NCBI RefSeq assembly: GCF_965230805.1
Contig: NZ_OZ246019.1
Coordinates: 2,480,001-2,544,000, forward strand
Direction of reading: 5' to 3'
Source of the DNA: Marinifilum sp965230805
Lineage (GTDB): Bacteria; Bacteroidota; Bacteroidia; Bacteroidales; Marinifilaceae
DNA length: 64,000 nucleotides
The number at the start of each line of letters is the position of its first letter. Positions within the stretch are counted from its first letter, which is position 1. Below the pieces are notes generated by a model that did not search any database, was not told the DNA's origin, and was given only the letters and a program-made list of their open reading frames with translations. A program made the position numbers and the translations under genes. This document shows positions 34,094 through 43,880 of the stretch, piece by piece.

Positions 34094-35500
34094 ATGCCTA
34101 TGAAACTAAAAGGGAAATCGATTTTAATTGCCGATGACGATAAAAATATTCGTTATGCGTTTAAAAAAACTTTTGAATCGCTGTCCGCTATTGTTCATCA
34201 GGCAGGAACAGGAAAGGAAGCAATTACTGCAATTGAAAAGGAAAGTCCGGATTTGATCTTTTTGGATGTTGATATGCCAGAATTGAGTGGTCTTGAGGTG
34301 ATTCAACTTCTAAAGGAGGATAATAATAAGATACCTATTATTGTAATTACTGGTTATGGGACGATGAGTACCGCTATAAAAGCAGTTCAATTGGGTGCGT
34401 ATGAATACTTGACAAAACCTCTGGATATTGATAAGATTTTTGTGATTGCACAAAGGGCCATTGAGATGGTTTCTCTTAGAAAAAAAATTCAGGAACTGGA
34501 GAGTCAACAAAGAGGTAAAACAAATGATAGGGAACTAATTGGCCAACACCCTGGTATGCATGAAGTGTTTAAAGTTATTGGTGCAGTTACTACAGCACCT
34601 AACACTCTTAATGTATTGATCACTGGTGAGAGTGGTACTGGTAAAGAGTTGGTGGCCAGGGCAATTCATAACAATGGAAATCATAAGGATGAACCTTTTA
34701 TTGGAGTAAACTGTTCTGTTTTTTCGGAAAGTTTATTGGAAAGCGAACTATTTGGTCACGAAAAGGGTGCATTTACAGGAGCAGGGGAAAGAAAAAAAGG
34801 TAAATTGGAAGTTGCGGAATCTGGTACAATTTTTTTGGATGAAATCAGCGAGATATCGAAAGAGTTACAGGTTAAACTATTAAGGGTATTGCAAGAGAGA
34901 GAATTTTACCGAGTTGGTGGTAACCAGCTAATCAAGGTAAAAGCACGTTTTATTGCTTCCTCTAACCGAAATATCGAACAAGAAGTGAGCAAGGGAAATT
35001 TTAGGAAAGATTTGTTTTATAGGTTGAATGTGATGCATATTCATGTCCCACCTTTGAGAGAAAGGGCTTCAGATATTTCTCTTCTGTTTGATTATTTTAT
35101 CCATAAATATTCCAAGCGGCAGGGAAAGGAAATAAATGGAGTATCAAAAAATGTGTATGAATTTATAAACAAACACAACTTTCCAGGCAATGTTCGTGAA
35201 CTAGAAAATATTGCTGAAAGGGCGGTGGTAATGACAAAAGGAAGGGTGATTGAAAAATCGGTTTTAAATTCATTTTATTCAGCAAAAGAAGAGTGTCAAC
35301 TGGAATTTCCCTCATTGGTTTTGAGTGAAGCCAGAAAGAGTACCAATGATATGTTTGAAAAGCAGTTTCTTGACCGCTTGCTTAAAGAAGCCCAGGGGAA
35401 AATTTCTGAGGCAGCTAAAATTGCAGGTGTTGATAGAAGAACGATTCATCGAATGCTAAAAAAGAATAATGTTAATCCAAATCAATACAAAGAGAAGTGA
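34094..35500 (+). CDS. NtrC-family sigma-54-dependent response regulator
   Basis: A 468-aa regulator: receiver domain with phospho-acceptor Asp58 (LIFLDVDMPELSG), AAA+ domain with Walker A GESGTGKELVARAIH and the sigma-54 contact loop GAFTGA, and a C-terminal Fis-type helix-turn-helix (ISEAAKIAGVDRRTIHRMLK). It is encoded directly after its kinase. It should activate sigma-54 promoters, plausibly those of the CxxCH outer-membrane protein and cupredoxin genes downstream, but I could not find a convincing TGGCAC-N5-TTGC element there. Confidence 0.95.
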   Translation: MPMKLKGKSILIADDDKNIRYAFKKTFESLSAIVHQAGTGKEAITAIEKESPDLIFLDVDMPELSGLEVIQLLKEDNNKIPIIVITGYGTMSTAIKAVQLGAYEYLTKPLDIDKIFVIAQRAIEMVSLRKKIQELESQQRGKTNDRELIGQHPGMHEVFKVIGAVTTAPNTLNVLITGESGTGKELVARAIHNNGNHKDEPFIGVNCSVFSESLLESELFGHEKGAFTGAGERKKGKLEVAESGTIFLDEISEISKELQVKLLRVLQEREFYRVGGNQLIKVKARFIASSNRNIEQEVSKGNFRKDLFYRLNVMHIHVPPLRERASDISLLFDYFIHKYSKRQGKEINGVSKNVYEFINKHNFPGNVRELENIAERAVVMTKGRVIEKSVLNSFYSAKEECQLEFPSLVLSEARKSTNDMFEKQFLDRLLKEAQGKISEAAKIAGVDRRTIHRMLKKNNVNPNQYKEK

Positions 35501-35638
35501 TTCGTGCAGACAATCATTTTCTTAAATCAGTGAAGTAAAAAACTGTAAACTAATTCTGTAGAATAGATATTCAGTCATAAAACATTTATTATTGGTGTTG
35601 GTGATACAGTTTTACGATAATCCTCAAAATAAGGGACT

Positions 35639-36904
35639 ATGAAAGCTAAATTTGTTACGCTATTACTCTTGCTTATAAGTATTCTTTTACCGGAAAAGGG
35701 TGAAGCAATTCCTTCCTTTTCCAGGAAATATAAAACAAGTTGTATTACCTGTCATTCAGTATATCCTAAGTTAACTCCTTTTGGAGAATCTTTTCGAATA
35801 AATGGTTATCAGTTTCCTGAAAAAGAACAGGAAAACATAAAGGAAGATAGAGTAACACTTGGAGCTGAAGCCTATAAAAAAATATGGCCTGATGCTGTAT
35901 GGCCCAATTCGATACCTGCTAAATCACCCATTTCGTTAAGAGGGAAAACCTCATACGATGGAAAGCGGGTTGAGAATGGAGATCTAGTTTCGGAATTTGG
36001 CTTGCCAAGTCTGCAGTTTTTGGCGGCAAACACTTTGGGTAAAGACATTTCCATATTTTTGGGAGCCCACTTATACGAAGAGGGAAAAACTGGTAATATA
36101 GATCGTTTTTTTATTCGATTTAGTAATCTATTGGATGGTTTTCTACCTGAAAAGTCATTATCGGTTAGAGTTGGTCAATTTATACCAGAGGTGGTCCCTT
36201 TTACTTCTAATCACAGGGGACTTACTCAAACTTCATATGCCTTTAATACCTATGCTCCTTCTCAGGGGAATGAGTTTGTTGGAGCCTATGTTCATGAACA
36301 AGTACCTTTTGGCATCGAGAATTTTCAATTGGGTATGGAGTTTAGCGGATTGTTCACTCCTCGATTAAGATATGTCGGTGGAATCATTAATGGAGGTGGT
36401 GCACAGCATGATACCAATAACAAAAAGGATTTTTATGGACGATTGGCTTATAAAATTGGTGGAATGGCTTTTGATGGAAGTTTAAAGGAGAATGTGCCAA
36501 TTGACAAGGAAGTTTCGGTATCTCTTGGAACTTTTGCTTACAGGGGGAGCGGAGTGGTAGGTGATACAATTAATTATAACATTCATCGAATTGGTGCAGA
36601 TTTTAATCTCATCATTAACCAATTCAATTTGATTGGAGGCGTAATAGGTGGAACAGATGAAGGTGAATTGAAAACGAAATACCACCTCTTTTTTGCTGAG
36701 GCTAGTTACATGTTTTATCCTTGGTTAATTGGTCTTGTTCGTTATGAACAGGCTAAGCCTGAAGATGGGAAATCCATAAACAGACTTGTACCACACATGA
36801 GTGCTCTTGTGGTAGCTAATGTTAAGTTCTATGTGGAAACCAGTTTTGATACCAACGATCAAGAGCTTGATTATTTTGCTCTTGGATTGGATTTTGCCTT
36901 TTAA
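35639..36904 (+). CDS. Exported outer-membrane-like protein with a CxxCH heme motif
   Basis: A 421-aa protein with a signal peptide (LLLLLISILLPEKGEA) and, at about residues 36-40, CITCH in a context (FSRKYKTSCITCHSVYPKLT followed by PFGESFRINGYQ) known from monoheme-cytochrome-headed outer-membrane proteins. The rest (about 90-421) has alternating aromatic beta strands and ends in an aromatic residue (LGLDFAF), as expected for a beta-barrel. Probably an outer-membrane pore or electron-transfer protein with a covalent heme at the periplasmic side. It is 138 bp after the response regulator. Confidence 0.75.
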   Translation: MKAKFVTLLLLLISILLPEKGEAIPSFSRKYKTSCITCHSVYPKLTPFGESFRINGYQFPEKEQENIKEDRVTLGAEAYKKIWPDAVWPNSIPAKSPISLRGKTSYDGKRVENGDLVSEFGLPSLQFLAANTLGKDISIFLGAHLYEEGKTGNIDRFFIRFSNLLDGFLPEKSLSVRVGQFIPEVVPFTSNHRGLTQTSYAFNTYAPSQGNEFVGAYVHEQVPFGIENFQLGMEFSGLFTPRLRYVGGIINGGGAQHDTNNKKDFYGRLAYKIGGMAFDGSLKENVPIDKEVSVSLGTFAYRGSGVVGDTINYNIHRIGADFNLIINQFNLIGGVIGGTDEGELKTKYHLFFAEASYMFYPWLIGLVRYEQAKPEDGKSINRLVPHMSALVVANVKFYVETSFDTNDQELDYFALGLDFAF

Positions 36905-36928
36905 GAAATTTCTTGATGTTTCTTAAAA
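36899..36928 (+). terminator. AT-rich hairpin at the end of the CxxCH protein gene
   Basis: The 10-bp stem TTTTAAGAAA / TTTCTTAAAA straddles the stop codon. It is weak (AT only) and may only attenuate transcription toward the cupredoxin gene. Confidence 0.4.
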
Positions 36929-36954
36929 TATATCGTAATCAATAAATTTTGAGT

Positions 36955-37554
36955 ATGGAAAATTTAAAAAGAATCTGTTTACTGATAATTATATTATTTC
37001 TACCTGGTTTTGTGGCTTCTCAAACAATTTTAGGGGAAGTTGTAACGGATCCTGGTAACGAGAAATACAAAAATAATACTGTGGTCTATATTGAGAATGT
37101 CGATGCTCGCTTTGAACTGCCTGAGAAAAATCCTGTTATGAACCAAAAGGAGTTAAAATTCATACCTAAAGTTCTTCCTGTTTTAGTTGGTTCTACGGTT
37201 GATTTTTTGAATAGTGACGATGTATTGCATAATGTGTTTTCTCCAGATTCATGTGCTAATAAATTTAATCTGGGAACATGGAAAAAAGGAGAAGTTAGGT
37301 CTGTTACATATGATAAAATTGAATGTGTATCAGTTCTCCTTTGTAATGTCCACCCAGAAATGGAGGCCTATGTAATTGTTCTGCAAAATCCTTATTTTGC
37401 CATAACCAACGAGAAGGGAGAGTTTTTCATTGAGAATGTACCTCCCGGCAATTACAAATTGAGTGTTTGGAACGAAAAACTTGACGCTAAATCAAAACAA
37501 ATTACAGTTGATGAAACAGGGGAAGTGATCGTGAATTTTCAATTGAAGAGATGA
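36955..37554 (+). CDS. Exported cupredoxin-like protein
   Basis: A 199-aa protein starting MENLKR (ATG at 36955; a TTG 6 nt earlier is also in frame) with a signal peptide ending about FVASQ. The type-1 copper ligand pattern is visible: His in DVLHNVFSPD, then LLCNVHPEME giving Cys, His and Met. The C-terminal part (ITNEKGEFFIENVPPGNYKL, ending VNFQLKR) is a carboxypeptidase-regulatory-like beta domain. It probably carries electrons or copper in the periplasm; the close CxxCH protein gene suggests a redox partner (inference). Confidence 0.82.
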   Translation: MENLKRICLLIIILFLPGFVASQTILGEVVTDPGNEKYKNNTVVYIENVDARFELPEKNPVMNQKELKFIPKVLPVLVGSTVDFLNSDDVLHNVFSPDSCANKFNLGTWKKGEVRSVTYDKIECVSVLLCNVHPEMEAYVIVLQNPYFAITNEKGEFFIENVPPGNYKLSVWNEKLDAKSKQITVDETGEVIVNFQLKR

Positions 37555-37688
37555 AAAATAGCGATAGTAATACATGTCTAAGATCTTTAGTGTTTTATTG
37601 AAAGTGTGGTGCTCGATTTAAGATTTATTTGATTGTTGGTTAATTACAAAAGATGGTATTAATCAGTTTTTTTTTACATTAGCCTCTT

Positions 37689-38261
37689 ATGAAACAGTAT
37701 AGAGTAAATATTAAGAATATGGTGTGTCCTAGGTGCATCATGGCAGTTCAAGACATTCTAAATGAATTAAATATCCAATATAATGATGTTAATCTTGGAT
37801 ATGTGAATTTAGCTAAAAGTTTAACCGATGCAGAGCTCAGTGAGTTCAAACGTAAGTTGGAAGATTTTGGGTTTGAAATCCTGAATGACAAAAGAATGAA
37901 ACTGATTGAACAAATCAAGAATGAAATAATAAGATTTGTTCATCATCCGGAATGTGAAGAGCAAATTGGAAATCTTACAAAACACCTTCCTGATGCAATT
38001 GGCCACAGTTACTCCTCTTTGAGTAAATTATTTTCAGAAATTGAAGGCATAACAATCGAAAAATACCTAATCCTTCAAAAGGTGGAGAAAGCGAAGGAGC
38101 TTTTATTTTACGAGGAGTTAACGATTAGTGAAATAGCGTATCAATTAAATTATAGCTCAAGTCAACATTTTTCTCGTCAATTTAAATCTATAACGGGATT
38201 AACACCAAGTGAGTTTAGTAAGAACAAAAATAAGGGAAGAAATCCTATTTCAGACTTGTAA
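37689..38261 (+). CDS. HMA-AraC copper-responsive regulator (candidate)
   Basis: A 190-aa protein with two parts. Residues 1-75 are a heavy-metal-associated-like fold with the CxxC metal site in NMVCPRCIMAVQDILNELN. Residues 85-190 are an AraC/XylS DNA-binding domain with two HTHs (SYSSLSKLFSEIEGITIEKY; LTISEIAYQLNYSSSQHFSR followed by QFKSITGLTPSEF). A fused thiol metal site and AraC domain suggest direct cytosolic Cu(I) sensing. Its gene stands directly before the copper operon promoter, where a matching direct repeat lies at 38282-38309. Confidence 0.88.
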   Translation: MKQYRVNIKNMVCPRCIMAVQDILNELNIQYNDVNLGYVNLAKSLTDAELSEFKRKLEDFGFEILNDKRMKLIEQIKNEIIRFVHHPECEEQIGNLTKHLPDAIGHSYSSLSKLFSEIEGITIEKYLILQKVEKAKELLFYEELTISEIAYQLNYSSSQHFSRQFKSITGLTPSEFSKNKNKGRNPISDL

Positions 38262-38281
38262 GTTACAAAACACAGAAATTG

Positions 38282-38336
38282 TGCACATCTTTTAAAAAAA
38301 TATGCACATTACATTTACAAAGTATCTCTACATTTG
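38282..38336 (+). promoter_or_regulatory. Copper-operon promoter with a 21-bp-spaced TGCACAT direct repeat
   Basis: TGCACAT occurs at 38282-38288 and 38303-38309, exactly 21 bp apart, the spacing typical of AraC-family half-sites. TACATTTG (38329-38336) fits the Bacteroidota -7 box TAnnTTTG, 19 bp before the HYC_CC_PP gene start. The second half-site would overlap the -33 region, as for a class II activator. The HMA-AraC gene ends 21 bp upstream. Confidence 0.7.
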
Positions 38337-38354
38337 TAATATTAGTTTTCTAAG

Positions 38355-38723
38355 ATGATAAAAAGATTTGGTCATATAATTCTAGCACTCATTCTATTTG
38401 TTGTAACAACTGGAATGACAATTTCTACTCACTATTGTGGAGAGAGAGTTAAGGATTTGTCTTTTTTATCAGAAGTTGATTCATGTTGTGAAATGCCAGA
38501 TGGGTGTTGTCATGATGAAATAATCACCTTAAAAATCGAAGATTCCTTCTCGATTTCATCTTATTCTTTTGATTTTTCGGAAGTGGTATTAGAATTGCCT
38601 GCAATAATTGAGCTCGTAGATATTGAAGCTATTGCAAGTGCAGAAATTTATTTCCTAATCCACTTAAGCCCGCCGCTTAAAATCCAAACCATACTTTCTA
38701 GTTTACAGAATTATAGATTATGA
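38355..38723 (+). CDS. HYC_CC_PP-family exported protein
   Basis: A 122-aa protein with an N-terminal hydrophobic segment (IILALILFVVTTGMTI) and the family-defining pieces HYCGE, DSCCEM/GCCHDE and LSPPLK near the C-terminus. The family is found at the head of Bacteroidota metal-efflux operons. Paired cysteines and the exported location suggest periplasmic copper binding; no function is established to my knowledge. It is the first gene behind the TGCACAT-repeat promoter. Confidence 0.82.
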   Translation: MIKRFGHIILALILFVVTTGMTISTHYCGERVKDLSFLSEVDSCCEMPDGCCHDEIITLKIEDSFSISSYSFDFSEVVLELPAIIELVDIEAIASAEIYFLIHLSPPLKIQTILSSLQNYRL

Positions 38724-38825
38724 TTTGAAACTTATCTTTTGATTGGTGCGTAAGAATTGTTGTGTCTAATAATTTCTTGTTCATCAAATTGTTAAGAGTT
38801 AAAAATAAATCATAATTGGATAAGT

Positions 38826-41800
38826 ATGCTTAATAAAATTATTCGTTTTTTCCTTGAGAATAAACTAGTTACTTTTTTGGTGCTAATTGTAATGATTAGC
38901 TGGGGGATTATCAATTCTCCTTTTGGTTGGGATACTGGATTTTTGCCAAAGGATCCTGTACCGGTTGATGCAATTCCTGATATAGGAGAAAATCAACAAA
39001 TTGTTTATACAGAATGGCCTGGGAGATCTCCTCAAGACATTGAGGATCAGATCTCATATCCATTGACAACATCCTTGTTAGGAATTCCTGGTGTAAAAAC
39101 CATTCGTAGTAATTCTATTTTTGGTCTTTCCAGTATCTATATCATATTTGAAGAAGATATAGAGTTTTATTGGAGCAGGACAAGAATATTAGAAAAGTTG
39201 AATTCTCTTCCGGCAGGTACCTTACCAGAGGATGTAACACCAGCTTTAGGGCCGGATGCAACGGCATTAGGGCAGATATACTGGTATACATTAGAGGGTA
39301 GAGATAAAGATGGAAATCCTTCCGGTGGTTGGGATCCACATGAGCTGAGAACCATTCAGGACTTTTATGTTCGATATTCGTTAACATCAGCTAAAGGAGT
39401 TGCTGAGGTGGCTTCAATTGGTGGTTTTGTTAAAGAATATCAAATCGATATTGATCCAAATGCTATGAAAGCACATGGTGTCAATATACCACAAATTATG
39501 GCTGCTGTTAAAAATAGCAACCTTGATATTGGTGCCAGAACAATTGAATTCAATAGAGCTGAATATTTGGTTAGGGCATTAGGATATGTCAAAAATCTGG
39601 AAGACATTGAAAAAAGTGTTGTTACAGTTAGAAATAACATTCCAATTAGGTTAAAAGACGTTGCGAAGGTAAATTTTGGGCCAGCCACTCGAAGAGGAGG
39701 ATTAGATAAAGGAGGATCTGAGGCTGTTGGAGGAGTAGTTGTAGCTAGATATGGTGCAAATCCTTTGCATACCATTGATAATGTAAAAAGCAAAATTGAA
39801 GAAATAGAAGCTGGTTTACCTTCTAAAACATTAGCTGATGGAACGGTATCTAAGGTAACAATTGTCCCATTCTATGATCGAACCGGATTAATAAAAGAAA
39901 CCTTAGGAACTTTAGAGGAGGCAATTACCCTGGAATTATTAATCAGTATACTTGTTGTAATTGTGCTGGTTTTAAATCTCAGAGCCTCTTTCTTAATTTC
40001 AAGTCTTCTACCAATAGGTGTTTTAATTACTTTCATTACAATGAGACAATTTGGTGTTGATGCCAATATTGTAGCACTATCAGGTATTGCCATCGCAATT
40101 GGTGTAATGGTTGATGTTGGGGTTGTCTTCACGGAAAATATTATTAGGCATGCCGAAGCACCGGAGAATATAGGTGCAAGAGGGAAAAGGCTATTGGAAA
40201 TTGTTTATACGGGCACCGTCGAGGTTGCAGGAGCTGTTGTTACAGCACTGGCCACTACTATTATTAGTTTCTTACCTGTATTTGCCATGGAAGCTGCAGA
40301 AGGGAAACTGTTTAAGCCACTTGCTTTTACAAAGACATTTACGATGTTGGCAGCCTTGTTGATTGGGTTAATAATAATACCAACCCTGGCTCATCTAATT
40401 TTTTCAATACGATTCGATAAGAATAAATACAAAAAAGTCTGGAATATCGTATTGATTGTTTTGGGCGTATTTTTATCAATTTACAGTGGGTATTATATTG
40501 CTTTGATTATAACGGCATATGGAATTAATGGATTACTCTCAGATCGTTGGCCAGAAAATAAGAAGTCATGGGTAAACTATATTAATATAGCCATAACAGT
40601 TGTCGCCGTTGTTTTCTTTCTTACGAAAGCCTGGATGCCACTTGGAGCACAAAATACTTTATTCGCTAACTTTTTATTTGTTATTGCGATTGTGACAATA
40701 GTTTTAGGAGCTCTTTCTATGGTAGTTGTGTTCTATCCAAGAATTCTAAAATGGTGTTTAAACAACAAGTGGAAGTTTATGACAGTGCCAATTTTCATTG
40801 TTTTGTTTGGTATTTCTGTTTGGCAAGGATTTGATAAAATATTTGGTTTCATGCCAGGTTTTGTAAAAAAGACGGAGGTGTACCAGGATTTAAGTGAATC
40901 CATACCAGGTATTGGGAAAGAGTTTATGCCATCACTGGATGAAGGATCATTTTTATTGATGCCAACAACAATGCCTCATTCAGGTATCGAAGAGAATTTG
41001 GAAGTGATAAGAATTCTTGACAAAAGAATCAATTCCATTCCTGAAGTTGAAAATGTTGTAGGCAAATGGGGACGAGTTAATTCCGCTCTGGATCCGGCTC
41101 CTACATCCATGTATGAAAATGTAATCAACTACAAATCTGAATATATTCTAAATGAATCAGGGCATAGAATGAGATTTAAGGTTGATAAGAATGATGCATT
41201 TATTTTAAAAGATGGATCCACTTACAACCCAAGCGAAGAGGGTTTCAAGCTAATTGATAAGGAGAATTTAATCGTTGACAAAAATGGAGAATATTTCAGA
41301 CAATGGAGAGATGAAATAAAATCACCAAATGACATTTGGGATGAAATCATCAATCAATCGACAATTCCTGGCTTGACCTCTGCTCCTAAATTGCAACCAA
41401 TTCAAACACGATTGGTAATGTTGCAAACAGGAATGAGAGCTCCAATGGGGATAAAAGTATTCGGTCCGGATTTGGAATCAATTGAGAAAGTTGGATATGA
41501 AATAGAGAAACACCTTAAACAGGTTGAAGGTGTACAGGGCATGTCGGTTTTTGCTGATAGAGTTGTTGGTAAGCCATATTTAGAATTGGAAATTGATAGA
41601 GATGCGATCTCTCGTCATGGAATTACCGTTAAAAATCTGCAGGCAGTAATAAGTAGCGCGATTGGAGGTATGCAATTAACCACAACGGTTGAAGGTCGTG
41701 AAAGATTCCCTGTTCGCTTAAGATATGCAAGAGAATATCGAGATAATCCTGAAGATTTAAAAAAGATATTAATTCCAACATCATCAGGATCTCAAATTCC

Positions 41801-42632
41801 TTTAGGGGAACTGGTGAAAGTGAATTATGTGAGAGGACCGCAGCTAATTAAATCTGAGAATACATTTTTAGTTGGATATGTAATTTTTGATAAAAAGGAA
41901 GGGTACGCAGAAGTTGATGTTGTGGAAAATGCTCAAGCTTATTTGAAGAAGAAGATTGATGATGGAGAATTTGTTGTTCCAGCTGGATTGAGCTATGTAT
42001 TTACTGGAAATTATGAGAATCAAATTCGTGCAACAAAACGATTAATGATAGTGGTTCCAATTTCTTTAATTGTCATTTTCTTAATTCTATATTTTCAGTT
42101 TCGATCTGTAACCTCAACAACTTTGATATTCAGTGGAATTATTGTTGCATTATCAGGAGGTTTTATAATGTTGTGGCTGTATGGACAACCATGGTTTATG
42201 AATGGAACTTTAGCAGGTATGAATTTAAGGGATCTGTTTCAAGTCCAAACGATTAACCTTAGTGTTGCAGTATGGGTAGGATTTATAGCCCTGTTCGGTG
42301 TAGCTACTGATGATGGAGTGTTAATTAGTACCTACATAAAGCAATTACAGGATAAAAAAACGCCAAAATCGGTTGAAGAGATTAGAGCTTTGATTTTAGA
42401 AGCAGGTTCTAAGCGTGTTCGTCCTGCAATGATGACAACAGCAACAACAATTATTGCACTGCTTCCTGTTCTTACATCTACAGGTAAAGGATCTGATATT
42501 ATGGTGCCAATGGCCATTCCATTGTTTGGAGGAATGACAATTGAAGTACTTACCATGTTTGTTGTACCAGTGTTGTATGGTTTCTGGCAGGAAAGAAAAT
42601 TGAAATTAGAACTAAAAAAACAAAAGGCATAA
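38826..42632 (+). CDS. cusA: CusA-type Cu(I)/Ag(I) efflux RND transporter
   Basis: A 1268-aa heavy-metal RND pump. It has VPVDAIPDIGENQQIVYTEW near the N-terminus and in TM4 the sequence LSGIAIAIGVMVDVGVVFTE, the pattern of monovalent Cu/Ag (HME4) pumps and different from the DFG...DGA motif of the Czc-type pump at 18423. It is longer than E. coli CusA (about 1047 aa) owing to extra membrane segments around residues 540-660 and an insertion near 780-860. Expels Cu(I) from the periplasm with the TolC- and CusB-like proteins encoded next, 4 and 11 nt apart respectively. Confidence 0.94.
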   Translation: MLNKIIRFFLENKLVTFLVLIVMISWGIINSPFGWDTGFLPKDPVPVDAIPDIGENQQIVYTEWPGRSPQDIEDQISYPLTTSLLGIPGVKTIRSNSIFGLSSIYIIFEEDIEFYWSRTRILEKLNSLPAGTLPEDVTPALGPDATALGQIYWYTLEGRDKDGNPSGGWDPHELRTIQDFYVRYSLTSAKGVAEVASIGGFVKEYQIDIDPNAMKAHGVNIPQIMAAVKNSNLDIGARTIEFNRAEYLVRALGYVKNLEDIEKSVVTVRNNIPIRLKDVAKVNFGPATRRGGLDKGGSEAVGGVVVARYGANPLHTIDNVKSKIEEIEAGLPSKTLADGTVSKVTIVPFYDRTGLIKETLGTLEEAITLELLISILVVIVLVLNLRASFLISSLLPIGVLITFITMRQFGVDANIVALSGIAIAIGVMVDVGVVFTENIIRHAEAPENIGARGKRLLEIVYTGTVEVAGAVVTALATTIISFLPVFAMEAAEGKLFKPLAFTKTFTMLAALLIGLIIIPTLAHLIFSIRFDKNKYKKVWNIVLIVLGVFLSIYSGYYIALIITAYGINGLLSDRWPENKKSWVNYINIAITVVAVVFFLTKAWMPLGAQNTLFANFLFVIAIVTIVLGALSMVVVFYPRILKWCLNNKWKFMTVPIFIVLFGISVWQGFDKIFGFMPGFVKKTEVYQDLSESIPGIGKEFMPSLDEGSFLLMPTTMPHSGIEENLEVIRILDKRINSIPEVENVVGKWGRVNSALDPAPTSMYENVINYKSEYILNESGHRMRFKVDKNDAFILKDGSTYNPSEEGFKLIDKENLIVDKNGEYFRQWRDEIKSPNDIWDEIINQSTIPGLTSAPKLQPIQTRLVMLQTGMRAPMGIKVFGPDLESIEKVGYEIEKHLKQVEGVQGMSVFADRVVGKPYLELEIDRDAISRHGITVKNLQAVISSAIGGMQLTTTVEGRERFPVRLRYAREYRDNPEDLKKILIPTSSGSQIPLGELVKVNYVRGPQLIKSENTFLVGYVIFDKKEGYAEVDVVENAQAYLKKKIDDGEFVVPAGLSYVFTGNYENQIRATKRLMIVVPISLIVIFLILYFQFRSVTSTTLIFSGIIVALSGGFIMLWLYGQPWFMNGTLAGMNLRDLFQVQTINLSVAVWVGFIALFGVATDDGVLISTYIKQLQDKKTPKSVEEIRALILEAGSKRVRPAMMTTATTIIALLPVLTSTGKGSDIMVPMAIPLFGGMTIEVLTMFVVPVLYGFWQERKLKLELKKQKA

Positions 42633-42636
42633 AATC

Positions 42637-43869
42637 ATGAGAAAGATAAAAATATACATAACATTCTTACTCCTTTTTACATCGTCGGTTGTTTTGGGTC
42701 AGCAGGAGTTGACATCTTACCTGAAATTAGGAGCAGAAAATAATCCAGAGTTAAAAGCCCGTTTTAATGAGTATATGGCGGCTTTAGAAGTGGCACCACA
42801 GGTGAAAGCATTACCTGATCCTCAATTGGCATTTGCTTACTTTATAAAACCAGTTGAAACCAGAATGGGACCCCAGGAATTTAAGTTTTCACTTTCTCAA
42901 ATGTTTCCATGGTTTGGAACATTAAAGGCCAAAGAAAACATTGCTGTTATGAATGCCAAGGCTAAGTATGAAATGTTTGAGGATGCAAAATCGAGATTAT
43001 TTAGTGATATAAGTGCGAACTTTTATAATATCTATTTTAACAAGAAAGCCATTTCGATAACCAATGACAATCTGAATATTTTAAAGGCATTTCAGAAACT
43101 GGCTACCATTAAAGTCGAGGCTGGTTTAGTTTCAGCTGTCGATGAATATCGAATTGAAATGGAAATTGGAGATTTACAAAATCAACTGGCTCTTTTAAAA
43201 GACAAGCAACAAGTATTGGAGGTTTCATTTAACAACTTATTAAATACCGATGAATCAATAATAGTTCAAACACCTGAGGTTTTATGGGAAGATGATATTC
43301 GCTATACAAAGGAAGCTTTATTGGACTCAGTAAGAAATAACAATCATAAAATATTGGGGATTTCACTTCAGCAGGAGTCGCTTAAATACAAAAAGATTTT
43401 GGCTGAAAAACAGGGGAAACCTAGTTTTAATTTAGGTCTTGATTATACGATTGTAGGTAAGGGTGAAAATAATTTGGAGGGTAAGGATGCATTTATTTTT
43501 CCCAAGGTTGGAATAACTATTCCTCTTTATCGAAACAAGTATAAGGCAATGGTAAATGAGGTGGTTTACTTGGAAACAGCCAAAGAAATGGATAAAGCAA
43601 ATACAATGAATATGCTGGAATCTATTTTTGAAAACTCCTGGAAAGAGTATAGAGATGGACATCGTAGGATAGCTTTATACATTTCACAATTAGAGTTAGC
43701 CAATAAATCTCTAAATCTGTTGGAAACGGATTACGCAACAGGGAATAAACACTTTGAGGAAATATTAAGAATGGAAAGAAAGGTTTTGAAGTACAATTTG
43801 GAACTGGAAAAAGCCAGAGCAGACAAACAAGCTGCAATCGCATTCATCAACTACTTAATGGGTAAATAA
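42637..43869 (+). CDS. cusC: TolC-family outer-membrane channel (CusC-like)
   Basis: A 410-aa outer-membrane factor: signal peptide ending VVLGQ, then the two-fold alpha-barrel helices and beta strands of TolC proteins (ELKARFNEYMAALEVAPQVK; SFNLGLDYTIVGKG). It provides the outer-membrane exit for the CusA-type pump. Coding starts 4 nt after the pump gene. Confidence 0.9.
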   Translation: MRKIKIYITFLLLFTSSVVLGQQELTSYLKLGAENNPELKARFNEYMAALEVAPQVKALPDPQLAFAYFIKPVETRMGPQEFKFSLSQMFPWFGTLKAKENIAVMNAKAKYEMFEDAKSRLFSDISANFYNIYFNKKAISITNDNLNILKAFQKLATIKVEAGLVSAVDEYRIEMEIGDLQNQLALLKDKQQVLEVSFNNLLNTDESIIVQTPEVLWEDDIRYTKEALLDSVRNNNHKILGISLQQESLKYKKILAEKQGKPSFNLGLDYTIVGKGENNLEGKDAFIFPKVGITIPLYRNKYKAMVNEVVYLETAKEMDKANTMNMLESIFENSWKEYRDGHRRIALYISQLELANKSLNLLETDYATGNKHFEEILRMERKVLKYNLELEKARADKQAAIAFINYLMGK

Positions 43870-43880
43870 ATAGTACTGTC

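Noticed and set aside
35501..35638. Sigma-54 promoter for the CxxCH protein gene
   Set aside because: TGGTGTTGGTGATACAG has no GG-N10-GC core; no acceptable -24/-12 element was found.
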